Shown: in pieces, positions 24,984-33,612 of the stretch | Position numbering within the stretch: position 1 is the stretch's first letter | Layout of the letters: each line of letters begins with the position of its first letter | Assembly (NCBI RefSeq): GCF_000831385.1 | Contig: NZ_AP014548.1 | Coordinates: 2,533,779 to 2,597,778, forward strand | DNA from: Nonlabens marinus S1-08 | Lineage (GTDB): Bacteria; Bacteroidota; Bacteroidia; Flavobacteriales; Flavobacteriaceae | Reading direction: 5' to 3' | Length of the DNA stretch: 64,000 nucleotides | The notes under the pieces: model-generated | Databases searched by the model: none | The model's input: only the letters and a program-made list of their open reading frames with translations | What the model was told of the DNA's origin: nothing | Position numbers and translations under genes: made by a program

Positions 24984-26294
24984 TTAGCTAATTCGCTGTA
25001 TATGAGCCCCTATTTGTTTAAGGCGACCGTCAATATTTTGATATCCTCTATCAATCTGTTCTATGTTATGAATAGTGCTGGTTCCTTTGGCACTGAGAGC
25101 GGCAATAAGCAATGAGATTCCTGCACGTATGTCTGGAGAAGTCATGGTTGTTGCCTTAAGGCTGGATTGGAAATCATGGCCTATCACGCTAGCACGGTGA
25201 GGGTCACAAAGAATAATTTTAGCCCCCATATCGATGAGTTTGTCTACAAAAAACAATCTGCTTTCGAACATTTTTTGATGAATCAGTAGGCTACCACGAG
25301 CTTGAGTGGCGACTACTAACACAATACTCAATAAATCTGGAGTAAAGCCAGGCCAAGGCGCGTCTGATATGGTCAATATGGAACCGTCAATGTAGTTTTG
25401 AATCTCATAACCATCTTTATGAGCAGGAATGTAAACATCATCTCCTCGACGTTCTAGTGTAATCCCCAACTTACGGAATGTTGATGGAATTAACCCCAAT
25501 TCATCGTACGCAACGTTTTTTATGGTGACCTCACTTTTAGTCATAGCGGCTAGACCTATCCAGCTGCCAATCTCGATCATGTCTGGAAGGATTCTGTGTT
25601 CCGTCCCGCCCAGTTCGCTCACTCCTTCAATGGTCAACAAATTGGAGCCTATTCCAGAGATCTTAGCTCCCATACGGACTAGCATTTTACACAGTTGCTG
25701 TAAATAGGGTTCACATGCGGCGTTGTATATGGTTGTAATTCCTTTAGCCATTACAGCTGCCATAACAATGTTCGCTGTTCCGGTAACAGATGCCTCGTCT
25801 AGCAACATGTGTGTTCCTGTGAGCTCCTCTGCCTCTACACCGTAGAAGTATTCCTCTTTATTGTATCTAAATTTTGCACCTAACTTTATAAACCCTTCAA
25901 AGTGAGTGTCCAGTCTTCTACGGCCGATTTTATCCCCACCAGGACGTGGGATAAAACCTTGACCGAATCGAGCCAACAATGGTCCAACTAACATAATGGA
26001 TCCACGAAGGCCACGACCTAATATTTTATAATCCTCTGATTGAAGAAAGTCTAGATCTACATTATCTGCTTGAAAGGTGTACGAACTTGTACCGTTCTTT
26101 GTCACCTTAACTCCTAAATGACTTAATAGATCAATTAGTTTATTGACATCGATAATATCAGGTACATTATTAATAGTCACAGGATCGGAAGTCAATAAGA
26201 CCGCACATAAAATTTGTAACGCCTCATTCTTAGCTCCTTGTGGATGAATATCTCCTTTGAGTGCATGACCACCTTCTATAATAAATGTTCCCAT
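24984..26294 (-). CDS. murA: UDP-N-acetylglucosamine 1-carboxyvinyltransferase (MurA), Asp-type active site
   Basis: The 436-residue protein has the MurA features: 'GGHALKGDIHPQGAKNEAL' (Lys22-Asn23), 'LARFGQGFIPRPGG', and the late 'TSPDIRAGISLLIAALSAKGTSTI'. It catalyses the first committed step of peptidoglycan synthesis, addition of enolpyruvyl from PEP to UDP-GlcNAc. The catalytic loop reads PGGDKIG, so Asp121 stands where E. coli has Cys115, the residue alkylated by fosfomycin. It follows the DUF4290 gene on the same strand, with a terminator hairpin between them. Confidence 0.95.
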   Translation of the reverse strand: MGTFIIEGGHALKGDIHPQGAKNEALQILCAVLLTSDPVTINNVPDIIDVNKLIDLLSHLGVKVTKNGTSSYTFQADNVDLDFLQSEDYKILGRGLRGSIMLVGPLLARFGQGFIPRPGGDKIGRRRLDTHFEGFIKLGAKFRYNKEEYFYGVEAEELTGTHMLLDEASVTGTANIVMAAVMAKGITTIYNAACEPYLQQLCKMLVRMGAKISGIGSNLLTIEGVSELGGTEHRILPDMIEIGSWIGLAAMTKSEVTIKNVAYDELGLIPSTFRKLGITLERRGDDVYIPAHKDGYEIQNYIDGSILTISDAPWPGFTPDLLSIVLVVATQARGSLLIHQKMFESRLFFVDKLIDMGAKIILCDPHRASVIGHDFQSSLKATTMTSPDIRAGISLLIAALSAKGTSTIHNIEQIDRGYQNIDGRLKQIGAHIQRIS

Positions 26295-26428
26295 GGTTTT
26301 TTTGACTTTGAATTTTAAAAATAATATGATCAGAACGGTCGAACCTCAACTTCTCTGTCAACTATTCAAAAGTAATTAACAGAGATTAGAAATACAGAGA
26401 TTTTTTAAACTCATACTCTGGCACAAAA

Positions 26429-26451
26429 AAAACAGCCGTTTAGGCTGTTTT
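26429..26451 (-). terminator. Intrinsic terminator between DUF4290 and murA
   Basis: The stem AAAACAGCC / GGCTGTTTT, with A and T runs on both sides, lies about 20 bases after the DUF4290 stop. It may allow partial readthrough into murA. Confidence 0.8.
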
Positions 26452-26471
26452 TAAATAATTCTTCAAAAGAC

Positions 26472-27146
26472 TTAATTGCGTCTGCGTCTGTTATTGTTGT
26501 TATTACTTCTTCCACCTTTTTTTGAACGGCTTCTGTTATTGTTATTATTGCTCGTATTTCTACGGGTATTAGTGTTGCGGTAGATCAGATCCTTAGATTC
26601 TAGTAGGTCTTCATCTTTAGCAGCGAGATTGATTTGTCCATCGCTCAATTCAAATAAATGTTTGAATATCACTGAATCATCAACGGAGTCTTTGTTCCAA
26701 TTGAGAAAAGACTTTTTCATGTGATTTGCAATGATGAATGTCAAAGCTTCTCGCTTCTCCCCTTTTTCCCATGAAGTAGCTACATCAATCATGCTCTGTA
26801 TGTTATTCCCGTAAAATCTATATCTAGGTTTCTTTTGAGGATAAGGCATACGCGGTGGATGCGCTTCTAAATCTTCTTTACTAGGTAATGGGTATGGGGA
26901 ATCTACATCAATATCAAACTCTGATATGATAAAAAACTGATCCCATAGTTTGTGTTGAAAATCAGCGACATCTCTTAGATGAGGGTTCAAATTACCCATA
27001 ACTCCAATGATGGCATTTGCCATGCGGTTGCGCTCTTCTTTAGTCTCTAGGGTTTTACAGTGCTCTACAAGCTTCTGTATATGACGACCGTATTCAGGTA
27101 TATTAAGCTGATTACGCTCTGTATTGTACTCTAATGATGATATCAA
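26472..27146 (-). CDS. DUF4290 family protein with Asn/Arg-rich tail
   Basis: The 224-residue protein opens 'EYNTERNQLNIPEYGRHIQKLVEHC', the conserved start of DUF4290, a Bacteroidota-only family found next to murA in many genomes. Residues about 1-180 are helical. The last 35 or so are almost only Asn, Arg, Ser and Lys, a basic low-complexity tail that could bind RNA. Function is unknown; conserved linkage with murA hints at an envelope or growth role (inference). Confidence 0.87.
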   Translation of the reverse strand: MISSLEYNTERNQLNIPEYGRHIQKLVEHCKTLETKEERNRMANAIIGVMGNLNPHLRDVADFQHKLWDQFFIISEFDIDVDSPYPLPSKEDLEAHPPRMPYPQKKPRYRFYGNNIQSMIDVATSWEKGEKREALTFIIANHMKKSFLNWNKDSVDDSVIFKHLFELSDGQINLAAKDEDLLESKDLIYRNTNTRRNTSNNNNNRSRSKKGGRSNNNNNRRRRN

Positions 27147-27235
27147 AATGAAATGTAGTTCTTATTGTGAAGTGCTGCAAAATAAACAAAAAGCAGTTAA
27201 TCTTGTTAAAATATATTGGTAAATGAAGTTTGCAT

Positions 27236-27523
27236 CTATAAGGAAATAACTCCCTCCACCTTAGAAACTTCTTTATACTTTGCAATAACAGCGTCAGGAT
27301 CTTTCATATTTACAATGATTGAAACACTGGTATATGTTCCTTTACTGGATTCTTTAGTCGTAATAACAGCCCCTATATTATTGAAAATATTTTCGATTTC
27401 TGAAATCTTATCTCCGGCTGTGGGAACAATAAACTTGTATAAGTATTTAGAGGGCCACAAACTGGTATCTGCTAGTTGTAACTTTAGCTTTTCGTAAAAT
27501 TCGTCTGACTTGGAATCGCTCAT
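27236..27523 (-). CDS. DUF493 family protein
   Basis: The 95-residue protein has the ferredoxin-like pattern of DUF493/YbeD ('WPSKYLYKFIVPTAGDKISEIENIF', 'SSKGTYTSVSIIVNMKDPDAVIAKYKEVSKVEGVISL'). YbeD-like proteins resemble the ACT-like regulatory fold; the function is not known. Its start lies 75 bases from the divergent AAA ATPase gene. Confidence 0.88.
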   Translation of the reverse strand: MSDSKSDEFYEKLKLQLADTSLWPSKYLYKFIVPTAGDKISEIENIFNNIGAVITTKESSKGTYTSVSIIVNMKDPDAVIAKYKEVSKVEGVISL

Positions 27524-27540
27524 AATAGGAATAACTTATG

Positions 27541-27548
27541 CAAATATA
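27541..27548 (-). promoter_or_regulatory. TAnnTTTG promoter box of the DUF493 gene
   Basis: On the minus strand it reads TATATTTG, 17 bases upstream of the ATG. Confidence 0.5.
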
Positions 27549-27598
27549 ATCATCGGGATGCGGTCCTGCTAGAACTGGATTTAGTTAATTTGTAGTTC

Positions 27599-28135
27599 AT
27601 GGAATCAACAGCTAGAATATTGTTAATAGGAGGTCCTGGATCAGGAAAAACAACCTTAATTAAAGCCATTGAGGATAAAGGTTATACCGTACATCATGAA
27701 ATCTCGCGAGAGATTACGCTCAAAGCTCAAAAACAGGGAATAGAACAGTTATTTCTAGATGATCCCATGTCATTTTCCAATCAGCTCCTAGAAAAAAGGA
27801 TTGAACAGTTTCATAGGGCTGATTCTGGCATTCATTTTTACGATCGTGGTATCCCTGATGTTCCCGCATATCATAAATCTACTAAGGATCCGATACCGGA
27901 ATCGTATTATGAGGCTTCAAAGAAGCATATCTATGATCAAGTTTTTTTCCTGCCACCCTGGAAAGAAATCTATGAAAGCGACAATGAGCGTTATGAATCC
28001 TATGATCAAGCAGTAACCATCGGTAAAATACTTACTGACTTTTATGAATCTTTAAATTACAATGTTATCAGAGTACCTAAGTTACCAGTAGCAGAACGAT
28101 TAGATTTTATACTAAGAACCTTAAAAATTGATTGA
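27599..28135 (+). CDS. AAA family ATPase (NadR/Ttd14-like P-loop protein)
   Basis: The 178-residue protein has a Walker A motif GGPGSGKTT (residues 10-18), then 'GYTVHHEISREI' and 'IHFYDRGIPDVPAY', a pattern of the small 'ATP-binding/AAA_28' family of nucleotide- or lipid-kinase-like P-loop proteins. The substrate is unknown. The stop codon overlaps the start of recQ by 8 bases. Confidence 0.84.
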   Translation: MESTARILLIGGPGSGKTTLIKAIEDKGYTVHHEISREITLKAQKQGIEQLFLDDPMSFSNQLLEKRIEQFHRADSGIHFYDRGIPDVPAYHKSTKDPIPESYYEASKKHIYDQVFFLPPWKEIYESDNERYESYDQAVTIGKILTDFYESLNYNVIRVPKLPVAERLDFILRTLKID

Positions 28136-30017
28136 AGCCTCTAGAGACATATTACAAAAAGTCTACAGTTATGATGCATTCCTGCCCTTGCAAGAGGATA
28201 TCATTGCTAATGCATTAAAAGGAAAAGATACGGTAGCACTATTACCCACAGGTGGCGGTAAATCTTTATGCTATCAGATTCCAGGATTGCAGCTGGATGG
28301 TATTTGTATAGTTGTTTCTCCTCTCGTAGCGCTTATAAAGGACCAGGTTTCTCGCCTTCAATCTTTAAATGTCAAAGCCATAGGCCTGACGGGTGCGATA
28401 CGTTATCAGGATCTGGATGATATCCTAGACAATGCTATTTTTGGTAATTACAAGTTTTTGTATTTAAGTCCAGAGCGGTTGCAACAACCCTTAGTTCAAG
28501 AGAGAATCACTAAAATGAAGGTGAATTTAATAGCTGTGGATGAAGCCCACTGCATCAGCGAGTGGGGACATGACTTTAGACCCGCCTATAGAGATATAAC
28601 CATATTAAAGTCATTAGTCCCTAATGTTCCTGTTATGGCACTCACCGCCACCGCTACGCATAAGGTTCAGGAAGATATCATATCTAATTTAGAACTTGAA
28701 AACGCCACAGTATTTAAGAATAGCTTCAAACGAGATAACATCACCTATCGCATTCTAGAAACTGCTGACAAGCGTAAATCTACCGTACAATTTTACGAGC
28801 ACCAGCCGTACAGTTCCATTGCATACGTGCGAAGTCGTAAAAACAGTATTGAGTACGCCCGATTATTACAACAACACTATATCACCGCTGGATTTTATCA
28901 CGGCGGGCTGGATTCAAAAGCAAGGGACCAATCCATGCAAGAGTGGATGAATAACACAACTACAGTTATAGTAGCAACTAACGCTTTTGGGATGGGAATC
29001 GATAAGTCAGATGTGCGCAGTATTGTACACCTGCAACTACCCGATAGCATTGAGAGTTATTATCAAGAAACCGGTCGCGCCGGTCGTGATGGTAAACCCA
29101 GCGTTGCTCAATTTATTTATAATGTGAACGATCTTAACCACGCTCACAATCAGTTCATTAAAAGCTTGCCCTCGGTTGATTTTTTGAAATTGGTGTACCG
29201 TAAATTGAACAATTATTTTCGGATTCCACAAGGGGAAGGAATGGAAAGCCCGCATCATTTCTCGTTTGCAGATTTTTGTAGGACTTATGACTTGAATGGT
29301 GTGGCGTGTTACAATGCCTTGCTAGCATTAGATCGATTTAGCGTGCTCTCGATGTTGCAAGATGTTAAGGATAGGACGAGTATTCGCTTTCGCGAAAGCG
29401 GAAAAAACATACTCCAATTTGCTATGAACGACCCTATAGCAAGTGCCATCATTCAATCTCTCATGCGCACTTATGGCAGCAGCCAAGAACAGGAACTCAA
29501 CATCAATCTGGGCTTGATCGCCTTGCGCAGTAATACAAGCGAAGAAAACGTTATTCGTATATTAGAGAAAATGGCGCAACAAGAGCTTATCGATGCACAG
29601 TTGACTCCAGCAGATACACACATTAATTTTTTAGTGCCACGAGAGGATGATCGTACTATCAATCGATTTGCGAGTGATCTAGAAAAGCAGAACAAACTGA
29701 AGGAAGCTAAGCTTAAAGCCATGATGCAGTTGGTTCAAAATCGGAAGGACTGTATTCAGAATTTGATTTTAGCCTACTTTGATGAGCCTGTACAAACACC
29801 TTGCGGGAGCTGTTCCAATTGTAAGCCTAAAAAGAGGTCGGGAGCTGAGCTTAATTCTATAATGCTTTTGCAAACTTTGCAAAGCGCAAGGACATTTGAA
29901 GACCTTTTAGTTACTCTAAATACGGATAAAGCAAAACTTACAGAAGCACTGAGAACCCTTTTAGAAAAACAACAAGTAAAAATCACCAAAGACAATAAAT
30001 ACATCATTCATGAATAG
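28128..30017 (+). CDS. recQ: ATP-dependent DNA helicase RecQ
   Basis: The 629-residue protein has Walker A LPTGGGKS (residues about 39-46), the DEAH box in 'VDEAHCISEWGHDFRP', the helicase C-terminal 'ATNAFGMGIDKSDVRSIVH' and 'QETGRAGRDG', and a Zn-binding Cys cluster near the C-terminus (CGSCSNC). It unwinds DNA 3' to 5' in recombination and repair. The start is a TTG within the preceding gene's end; no ATG is available before the helicase domain. No HRDC domain is evident. A palindrome copy lies at residues about 420-424 (Arg-Phe-Arg-Glu-Ser). The end overlaps fmt by 8 bases. Confidence 0.94.
   Translation: MIEASRDILQKVYSYDAFLPLQEDIIANALKGKDTVALLPTGGGKSLCYQIPGLQLDGICIVVSPLVALIKDQVSRLQSLNVKAIGLTGAIRYQDLDDILDNAIFGNYKFLYLSPERLQQPLVQERITKMKVNLIAVDEAHCISEWGHDFRPAYRDITILKSLVPNVPVMALTATATHKVQEDIISNLELENATVFKNSFKRDNITYRILETADKRKSTVQFYEHQPYSSIAYVRSRKNSIEYARLLQQHYITAGFYHGGLDSKARDQSMQEWMNNTTTVIVATNAFGMGIDKSDVRSIVHLQLPDSIESYYQETGRAGRDGKPSVAQFIYNVNDLNHAHNQFIKSLPSVDFLKLVYRKLNNYFRIPQGEGMESPHHFSFADFCRTYDLNGVACYNALLALDRFSVLSMLQDVKDRTSIRFRESGKNILQFAMNDPIASAIIQSLMRTYGSSQEQELNINLGLIALRSNTSEENVIRILEKMAQQELIDAQLTPADTHINFLVPREDDRTINRFASDLEKQNKLKEAKLKAMMQLVQNRKDCIQNLILAYFDEPVQTPCGSCSNCKPKKRSGAELNSIMLLQTLQSARTFEDLLVTLNTDKAKLTEALRTLLEKQQVKITKDNKYIIHE
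29385..29400. repeat. Copy of 16-bp palindrome (in recQ)
   Basis: Perfect copy; read as Arg-Phe-Arg-Glu-Ser. Confidence 0.97.
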
Positions 30018-30963
30018 ATCCTTAAAAATCGTTTTCTATGGTACTCCAGAGTTTGCTACTGGAGTTCTAAAAAAGTTAGCAGAATCTGATCATCAGGTGG
30101 TCGGTGTGGTTACAGCACCAGATAAGCCAGCAGGACGAGGACGTCAATTGCAACAAAGCCATGTAAAAACTTTTGCAGAGAAAAAAGGACTTAACATACT
30201 ACAACCTACTAATTTAAAATCTGAAGAGTTTATAGAGCAACTAAAAACATTAGGGGCTGACTTACAAGTGGTGGTTGCCTTTCGTATGTTGCCTGAAAGG
30301 GTATGGTCTATGCCGCCTTTAGGTACCTTTAATTTACATGCAAGTTTGCTCCCACAATATAGAGGAGCAGCACCTATCAACTGGGCGATCATCAATCGTG
30401 AGGAAAAAACTGGTGTCACTACCTTTTTTATTGATGAGCAAATTGATACAGGAGCAATTATAGATCAAGTAAGTTGTAATATAGAAGAAGAGGAAACTGT
30501 AGGTACTCTATACGGGAAGCTGATGGAGTTAGGAGCTAATCTAAGCTTGAAAACAGTGAACGACATCGCTAATGGTCCTATCCAAACTAAAATTCAGAAG
30601 GAGGCACAGGATTTAAAGGAGGCTCCTAAACTGAATGCGTTAAATACCACGCTAGACTTTAATCAAACTGCAGGAGAAGTAGATGCCATGGTAAGAGGTT
30701 TGAATCCTTTCCCTATTGCTAAAGCAGTTCTAATTGATGAAGAACATCAAAATATCAAGATATACCAAACACAAATCATACGCCGACCGCATAAAATGTC
30801 TCCAGGAAGTATAGTCGTGGAAAACGGAAAAATTAAAGTAGCATGTGCAACTGATTTTATCGACATCTTTGAGTTGCAATTACCCAATAAAAAGAGAATG
30901 AAAGCATCCGATTTGTTAAATGGATTTCAATTCAGCCCGAATGCTAGATTTGATAAGGCCTAG
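30010..30963 (+). CDS. fmt: Methionyl-tRNA formyltransferase
   Basis: The 317-residue protein starts 'IVFYGTPEFATGVLKKL' and has the formyl-THF-binding and catalytic segment 'FNLHASLLPQYRGAAPINWAI' (Asn-His) and 'EQIDTGAI' (Asp), followed by the OB-like C-terminal domain. It formylates initiator Met-tRNA for translation start. It is the last gene of an ATPase-recQ-fmt operon whose members overlap by 8 bases each. Confidence 0.95.
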   Translation: MNRSLKIVFYGTPEFATGVLKKLAESDHQVVGVVTAPDKPAGRGRQLQQSHVKTFAEKKGLNILQPTNLKSEEFIEQLKTLGADLQVVVAFRMLPERVWSMPPLGTFNLHASLLPQYRGAAPINWAIINREEKTGVTTFFIDEQIDTGAIIDQVSCNIEEEETVGTLYGKLMELGANLSLKTVNDIANGPIQTKIQKEAQDLKEAPKLNALNTTLDFNQTAGEVDAMVRGLNPFPIAKAVLIDEEHQNIKIYQTQIIRRPHKMSPGSIVVENGKIKVACATDFIDIFELQLPNKKRMKASDLLNGFQFSPNARFDKA

Positions 30964-31045
30964 CGATAAAACGACACAATAATCGGTTTTTTGTTAACAA
31001 TTGTTCAAGGTTATAAACAATTTTTCCACTTTCTCGCTCTTATCC

Positions 31046-31075
31046 TTGCGTGCTAGCAGAATCCGTATAAATTTG
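31046..31075 (+). promoter_or_regulatory. Promoter of the HU gene
   Basis: TTG (31046-31048), 19 bases, then TAAATTTG (31068-31075): a full match to the flavobacterial promoter. Transcription would start near 31081, giving a leader of about 37 bases. Confidence 0.75.
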
Positions 31076-31117
31076 TTTCTACGTTTTAGTTTAACCAACA
31101 TTAATTTAAATTCTATT

Positions 31118-31390
31118 ATGAACAAAACTGATTTAATCGAAGGAATGGCAGAATCTGCTGGCATTTCAAAAGCAGCTGCTAAAAAGGCATTAGAATCTTT
31201 TCTAGGTAACGTTGAAAAGTCTCTTAAAAAAGGTGACCGTGTATCTCTAGTAGGTTTTGGTTCTTTCTCAGTCTCTAAAAGAGCTGCACGTGAAGGAAGA
31301 AACCCACAGACTGGTAAAACCATCAAAATCGCTGCTAAAAAAGTAGTGAAATTTAAAGCAGGTAGCGACTTACAGAAAGCTGTAAACTAA
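31118..31390 (+). CDS. HU family DNA-binding protein
   Basis: The 90-residue protein, '[28 protein letters not shown]', includes the DNA-binding arm '[22 protein letters not shown]', the classic HU signature. It bends and compacts DNA as a nucleoid protein. The frame is open upstream to 31001, but the ATG at 31118 gives the family's exact N-terminus and follows a clear promoter. Confidence 0.95.
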   Translation: MNKTDLIEGMAESAGISKAAAKKALESFLGNVEKSLKKGDRVSLVGFGSFSVSKRAAREGRNPQTGKTIKIAAKKVVKFKAGSDLQKAVN

Positions 31391-31411
31391 GACTGCTATC
31401 TTTTAAGATTT

Positions 31412-31436
31412 AACCCGTTTCTAACCGAAACGGGTT
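31412..31436 (+). terminator. Intrinsic terminator of the HU gene
   Basis: A 9-bp stem (AACCCGTTT / AAACGGGTT) is followed by a run of T. Confidence 0.9.
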
Positions 31437-31500
31437 TTTTTTTGTAAAAAACAACCAAAGATTAAATTAAATTCTTGTTAAAGAATAAATTTAATTTATT

Positions 31501-32085
31501 ATGTTTAAACCTAGTCAAGAGCTTATGAATACACTTATTCCAGAACGTGGCAAGCTACTAGTTTCAGAACCCAGCATTATTGGGGATGTTTCCTTTTCAA
31601 GATCAGTTGTTCTATTGACAGAATTTAATGACGATGGAATTGTAGGGTTTATCATTAATAAGCCTTTAGATTTCACACTCAATGAACTGATCCCTGAAAT
31701 TCATCAAGAATTTGAGGTTTATGAAGGTGGACCTGTTAGTCAAGACAACCTCTATTTCCTTCATCGCATACCAGAATTGATCCCTAACTCGCATCTTATT
31801 CAAGATGGTATCTATTGGGGTGGCGATTTTCAGACAGTGAGCACCTTAATCAATTTAAATAAAATTCAGACAGAGGATATTAAGTTTTTCCTTGGGTATT
31901 CTGGTTGGGAACGAGAGCAGTTACAACAAGAGTTGGATTCTAACTCTTGGGTAGTTACAGATAATGAAGACAGCAGTGAAGTACTCTCTGATCAAATGCA
32001 CGACATCTGGAAGCATAAAATGCGTAATCTAGGCGACGGGTATGAGATATGGTCCAATGCACCAGAGAATCCTAGTTACAACTAG
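31501..32085 (+). CDS. YqgE/AlgH family protein
   Basis: The 194-residue protein has the 'GKLLVSEPSIIGDVSFSRSVVLLTEF' start and 'GFIINKPLDFTLNELIP' and 'VYEGGPVSQDNLYFLHR' segments that define the YqgE/AlgH (DUF179) family. The molecular function is unresolved. The stop codon is shared with the convergent aminotransferase gene (CTAG overlap). Confidence 0.9.
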   Translation: MFKPSQELMNTLIPERGKLLVSEPSIIGDVSFSRSVVLLTEFNDDGIVGFIINKPLDFTLNELIPEIHQEFEVYEGGPVSQDNLYFLHRIPELIPNSHLIQDGIYWGGDFQTVSTLINLNKIQTEDIKFFLGYSGWEREQLQQELDSNSWVVTDNEDSSEVLSDQMHDIWKHKMRNLGDGYEIWSNAPENPSYN

Positions 32086-32918
32086 GAAAACAACTTTTCA
32101 TTAAAAAAAGATCGCAACTCATCGCCAGCGGTTTGCTCGTATTCCTTTTTTCGGTACTTCGTGATATTCTTGATTCCTTGAATCACATTAGTTGAAAATA
32201 ATTCATCCGCACGTTGAAGTTCAAAAGGGGTAATACTTTCTTCTACTATTTCATAATTCAACATGCGCTTTAATTGCGCTATCACTTGTTCTCTCATGAT
32301 ACCGTTTAAGCATCCATCTACAAGCGGTGGTGTTTTTATGATATTTTCAGATCTTAAAAATAGATTTCCAGATATACTTTCTACTACCATTTTATTTTGA
32401 TTCAAAAGCAGCATGTCATCATAGTCATTCTCCGTTTTGTAAACACCCGCTAGGATATTTACGGTTTTAGTGGACGTCTTTAAATTACCTAGCATTCCTA
32501 AAGGAAGTAAATGGTCTTTGAAAAGTTCCACTTCATTTTTCTCACTCCTTTCAAATATTTGAGATAGATCTGTCATTTCTATCGTAAATGAAACTGTATT
32601 GTCAGTAGGGGTATATAATCCTCCTGCATTTCGCCAAACCGATATACGGACTCTAGAATGGCCTCCTTTTACTTTTGAAGTATCGTACAATCTAGTGATT
32701 TGTTCTTCAAAATACTCTGGAGTAAAAAATTGTGGGATCTCCATGCGTAAGAGCCGCATGCTGGACATGAGTCTAAAATAATGGGATTCATAGAAAATAG
32801 CGGTTCCTTGAAAGCAACGTATAGTTTCAAACACTCCATCGCCATAGAAGGTTCCACGATTATTGTATGGCAGTTTTGCCTCATCATTCTCTATAAGTAC
32901 ATCATTAAAAATCACCAT
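32082..32918 (-). CDS. Class IV aminotransferase (IlvE/PabC/D-amino-acid type)
   Basis: The 278-residue PLP enzyme has 'NNRGTFYGDGVFETIRCFQG' at the N-terminus, the Lys-containing central segment 'GNLKTSTKTVNILAGVYK' and 'LVDGCLNGIMREQVI'. This fits fold type IV enzymes such as aminodeoxychorismate lyase or a branched-chain or D-amino acid aminotransferase. The specific substrate cannot be separated by eye. It is cytoplasmic. Confidence 0.87.
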   Translation of the reverse strand: MVIFNDVLIENDEAKLPYNNRGTFYGDGVFETIRCFQGTAIFYESHYFRLMSSMRLLRMEIPQFFTPEYFEEQITRLYDTSKVKGGHSRVRISVWRNAGGLYTPTDNTVSFTIEMTDLSQIFERSEKNEVELFKDHLLPLGMLGNLKTSTKTVNILAGVYKTENDYDDMLLLNQNKMVVESISGNLFLRSENIIKTPPLVDGCLNGIMREQVIAQLKRMLNYEIVEESITPFELQRADELFSTNVIQGIKNITKYRKKEYEQTAGDELRSFFNEKLFS

Positions 32919-32925
32919 AAAAAAA

Positions 32926-32942
32926 GCCCTGAAATTCAGGGC
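32926..32942 (-). terminator. Intrinsic terminator of the START-like gene
   Basis: A short stem (GCCCTGA / TCAGGGC, 3-nt loop) lies 25 bases beyond the stop on the minus strand and is followed there by T residues. The aminotransferase start lies 8 bases further. Confidence 0.78.
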
Positions 32943-32967
32943 GCAAATTTAATTGTTATAAAACGGT

Positions 32968-33357
32968 CTATCGAGAACCTAAGACCTTTTTTAGTTCGCT
33001 GATTTGGTTTTCCCAAAACATTTTCTGCTCCTCCACTTCATCTTCATCATCACCAAAGTCGGTCACCATCAAAGAAACATCCTTAGTTATTTCATCTACC
33101 TCTATGCGTAACTCAAAATACTTTTTAGTATCCTCATCATAATCCCATTGGAATCTAGCGCGCTCCTCGCCTATTCGCTTTATGATTTTTGCTTTTTCTT
33201 CCGTTCCATCCCAGATAAATCTGAAATATTCTCCTCTACTATTCACATTGTCTGCAAACCATTCTGACATCCCAGATGGCGTTGCAATATATTGATACAA
33301 TAGGGTTGGCGATACGTGTACTACAAACTCTAATTCAAACTTTATAGGATCCTGCAT
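32968..33357 (-). CDS. START-like domain protein (AHSA1-like fold)
   Basis: The 129-residue protein 'IKFELEFVVHVSPTLLYQYIATPSGMSEWFADNV' has the SRPBCC/START-like helix-grip pattern with a strongly acidic C-terminal region ('DFGDDEDEVEEQ'). The family is conserved in Bacteroidota; ligand unknown. It lies next to the tRNA and is probably monocistronic, since it has its own terminator. Confidence 0.84.
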   Translation of the reverse strand: MQDPIKFELEFVVHVSPTLLYQYIATPSGMSEWFADNVNSRGEYFRFIWDGTEEKAKIIKRIGEERARFQWDYDEDTKKYFELRIEVDEITKDVSLMVTDFGDDEDEVEEQKMFWENQISELKKVLGSR

Positions 33358-33440
33358 TGAAATATTTCTTTGTCGGCAATATAATGTAATCCTAGGGAGA
33401 CTTTAAAATTTATTGAATTAAAATTTTTGATGTAGAGTAT

Positions 33441-33472
33441 TTGGTTGCGATTATAAATTAAAGTTATATTTG
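33441..33472 (+). promoter_or_regulatory. Promoter of the tRNA gene
   Basis: TTGGTTG (33441-33447) stands 17-21 bases before TATATTTG (33465-33472), and the tRNA begins 34 bases later. Confidence 0.72.
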
Positions 33473-33506
33473 CAGCCGCTTAAACTACCAGCAGTTTAAG
33501 ATTGAT

Positions 33507-33580
<74 letters not shown>

Positions 33581-33581
33581 C

Positions 33582-33612
33582 AAAAAACCTTCCAGAAATT
33601 GGAGGGTTTTTT
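33582..33612. terminator. Intrinsic terminator after the tRNA
   Basis: The stem AACCTTCCA / TGGAGGGTT, flanked by A and T runs, lies between the tRNA and the convergent LacI gene and can serve both strands. Confidence 0.82.

Noticed and set aside
31001..31117. Upstream extension of the HU frame
   Set aside because: It covers the promoter, and HU begins at MNKTDLI.
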